Source of the DNA: Plecoglossus altivelis
Taxonomy: Eukaryota; Chordata; Actinopteri; Osmeriformes; Plecoglossidae
Direction: 5' to 3'
DNA length: 64,000 bases
NCBI GenBank assembly: GCA_036571765.1
Contig: BROE01000009.1
Span: forward strand, 9,054,773-9,118,772
Shown here: positions 62,519 through 64,000 of the stretch, piece by piece
How positions within the stretch are numbered: position 1 is the stretch's first letter
Layout: each line of letters opens with the position of its first letter
Notes under the pieces: model-generated
Seen by the model: the letters and a program-made list of their open reading frames with translations, nothing else
What the model was told of the DNA's origin: nothing
The model's database searches: none
Translations under genes and position numbers: made by a program

Positions 62519-64000
62519 GTAACAGTTGTCATGTTATGAATGTGGAAACCGTGGCTCTGATTGGTCCAGCTGCATGGCAACAGCACCTCATGACAACCCA
62601 CCTGCAACCCAAGTTCCTCATCAAATTCATGGCTGTGTGTTTATTGAATGTTAATCGTTTGTGTATGTGACTGTGTGTTTGTAAATGTAAGATGCAATCA
62701 TGGGACCTCAGTGCCATGTCTGTCCTGTCTGGTCGTCAGCTTGGCTTTCTGGTCTCAAGCTCTTATGCTAGCTTGCTCTCCTATCTGTTTGCTAGCTCTT
62801 CTGTCAGGTGGCTAGGTCTTATGCTAGCTACCTCTCCTATCTGTTTGCTAGCTCGCCTGTGTGGTCGCTAGCTCTTATGCTAACTTGCTCTCCTATCTGT
62901 TTGCTAGCTCGCCTGTCTAGTCACTACCTCTTATGTCAGCTTGCTCTCCTATCTGTTTGTTAGCTCGCCTGTCTGGTCGCTAGCTCATATGCTAGCTTGC
63001 TCTCCTATCTGTTTGCTAGTTCTCCTGTCTGGTCACTACCTCTCATGCAAGCCTGCTGTCCTGTCTGGTCGCTGGCTCGTCTGTCGGTTTGCTAGCTCAT
63101 ATGCTAGCTTGTTCTCCTATGTGTTTGCTAGTTCTCCTGTCTGGTCACTAGGTCCTATGCTAGCTAGCTCTCCTGTCCATCTGGTTGTTAGCTCTCCTAT
63201 CTGGTTACTGTCTAGTCGCTGGTCTGTTTTCGGTTTGTTTCCTGGGCTGGGTCACATCAGAGCTCCTGAGAAACATCAGGTTCTGGGTGTTGGACCTAGC
63301 CCTCCAGACAGTCTGCACAGTATGGATTACCTGCCAGGTCAGCTACACTCAGCAACAGTGATTCCTCCCCCCATACCCACACACACCATTTCTGGTGATG
63401 TAGAAACGGTGGAGCTGTACATTACGTCCTGGCCGAGGGTTATATACATATACTGAGCCCTCAGTGTTTTAGCACTTATAGTGACTGAGAGAGAAGACAG
63501 AGAAAGGAGAGGTGGAGGGAGAGTAAGAGGGAGAGAGTAGCAAGGGAGCTCTGTCCCTTTCAGGAAAGCCTGCAAGAGCAAGTTAGAGATGGATAGTGAT
63601 GGGTAAAGATGAAGCGATGGGGAGAAAGAGAGAGAGAGGGAAAGTGATATTCCTTCATTTTTAAGAGGACACTTGTCTCCTGTGAGGCCTGTTAATGGAT
63701 ATGCACATGTCTAGTCCTCCCCCCCACACACACACACTTTTGCTTCTCAATGCATTGCTCTAAAAAGCATCACTGTGTACCCAGTGTACCAGAGTCCAAG
63801 ACAATAGACGGAAGAGCTGGAAGAGTTGCCCCTTCATCGCTTGTCCTTACTATTACCATAATAGCTGGTTTAATTTAGTATAGTGAGGAGTGTAGGTAGT
63901 GTCTACTCAAGTATTTGCAGTGTAAAGCACAGTTAAGTAGAATATCCTAATTGAGTTAATCCACTTTGGTACCCGTTCAGTCTGTGGGCACTGCAGGGGC
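62519..64000. other. dctn1 intron running off the right edge
   Basis: No further dctn1 exon recognised. The stretch contains a ~56-bp minisatellite (62750-63215) and purine-rich sequence (about 63480-63650). The next basic-region exon expected in dctn1 should lie beyond position 64000. Confidence 0.5.
62750..63215. repeat. ~56-bp minisatellite with CTAGCTCTTATGCTAGCTTG
   Basis: About eight imperfect copies of a unit built from GCTAGCTCTTATGCTAGCTT, GCTCTCCTATCTGTTTGCTA and GCTCGCCTGTCTGGTC. An in-frame reading gives a Leu/Ser/Val-rich open frame that is a product of the repeat. Confidence 0.88.

Noticed and set aside
62750..63215. Regularly spaced repeats resembling a CRISPR array
   Set aside because: The whole unit repeats, with no unique spacers, in an intron of a vertebrate gene.

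Overview
This window is vertebrate nuclear DNA, almost certainly from a ray-finned (teleost) fish. Every gene is split by GT-AG introns. The proteins are close to vertebrate orthologues, introns are short (often 0.1-1 kb), and the non-coding DNA is full of CA, CT and GACA microsatellites, minisatellites and short tRNA-derived SINEs typical of fish. No prokaryotic, viral or CRISPR-like feature was found. I cannot name the species.

Layout, left to right. (1) hhipl2, minus strand, 2378-6238; its 3' exons are not found and probably lie beyond the left edge. It is head-to-head with dcaf10, plus strand, 7246-10294, an E3-ligase substrate receptor with WD repeats. (2) cpxm1, minus strand, 13358-21342: a discoidin-domain carboxypeptidase-like protein in 13 exons whose reading frame closes exactly. 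(3) rnf145-like, plus strand, 23821-28499: an ER multispanning RING E3 ligase. (4) ube2d3, plus strand, 29830-33597: an E2 enzyme with two alternative last coding exons. (5) manba, plus strand, 34903-42597: lysosomal beta-mannosidase in 17 exons. (6) slc39a8 (ZIP8), plus strand, 43507-48897, predicted at 460 residues. (7) Two intronless-CDS NAT8-family acetyltransferases in tandem, 50659-51324 and 51765-52472. (8) The 5' part of dctn1 (dynactin p150Glued), plus strand, from 55724 and running off the right edge.

The ube2d3-manba-slc39a8 block reproduces the gene neighbourhood of human 4q24, but nfkb1, which lies between MANBA and SLC39A8 in human, is absent. The NAT8 pair beside dctn1 recalls human 2p13. 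These are linkage remnants rather than an operon-like system. The nearest thing to a functional theme is ubiquitin: dcaf10 (CUL4 adaptor), rnf145-like (E3) and ube2d3 (E2) lie within 27 kb, which I take to be coincidence of synteny.

No undescribed system is convincingly visible. The points most worth checking are a dctn1 CAP-Gly exon that is cut off at a poly-C run next to a 444-bp tandem duplication; a ube2d3 exon with no GT donor; a 14-residue coding minisatellite and an altered sterol-sensing motif in the rnf145-like gene; a 44-bp repeat that copies a cpxm1 splice acceptor; a near-perfect 25-bp palindrome in a SINE-like element; and an orphan exon-like open frame at 21823-22112.
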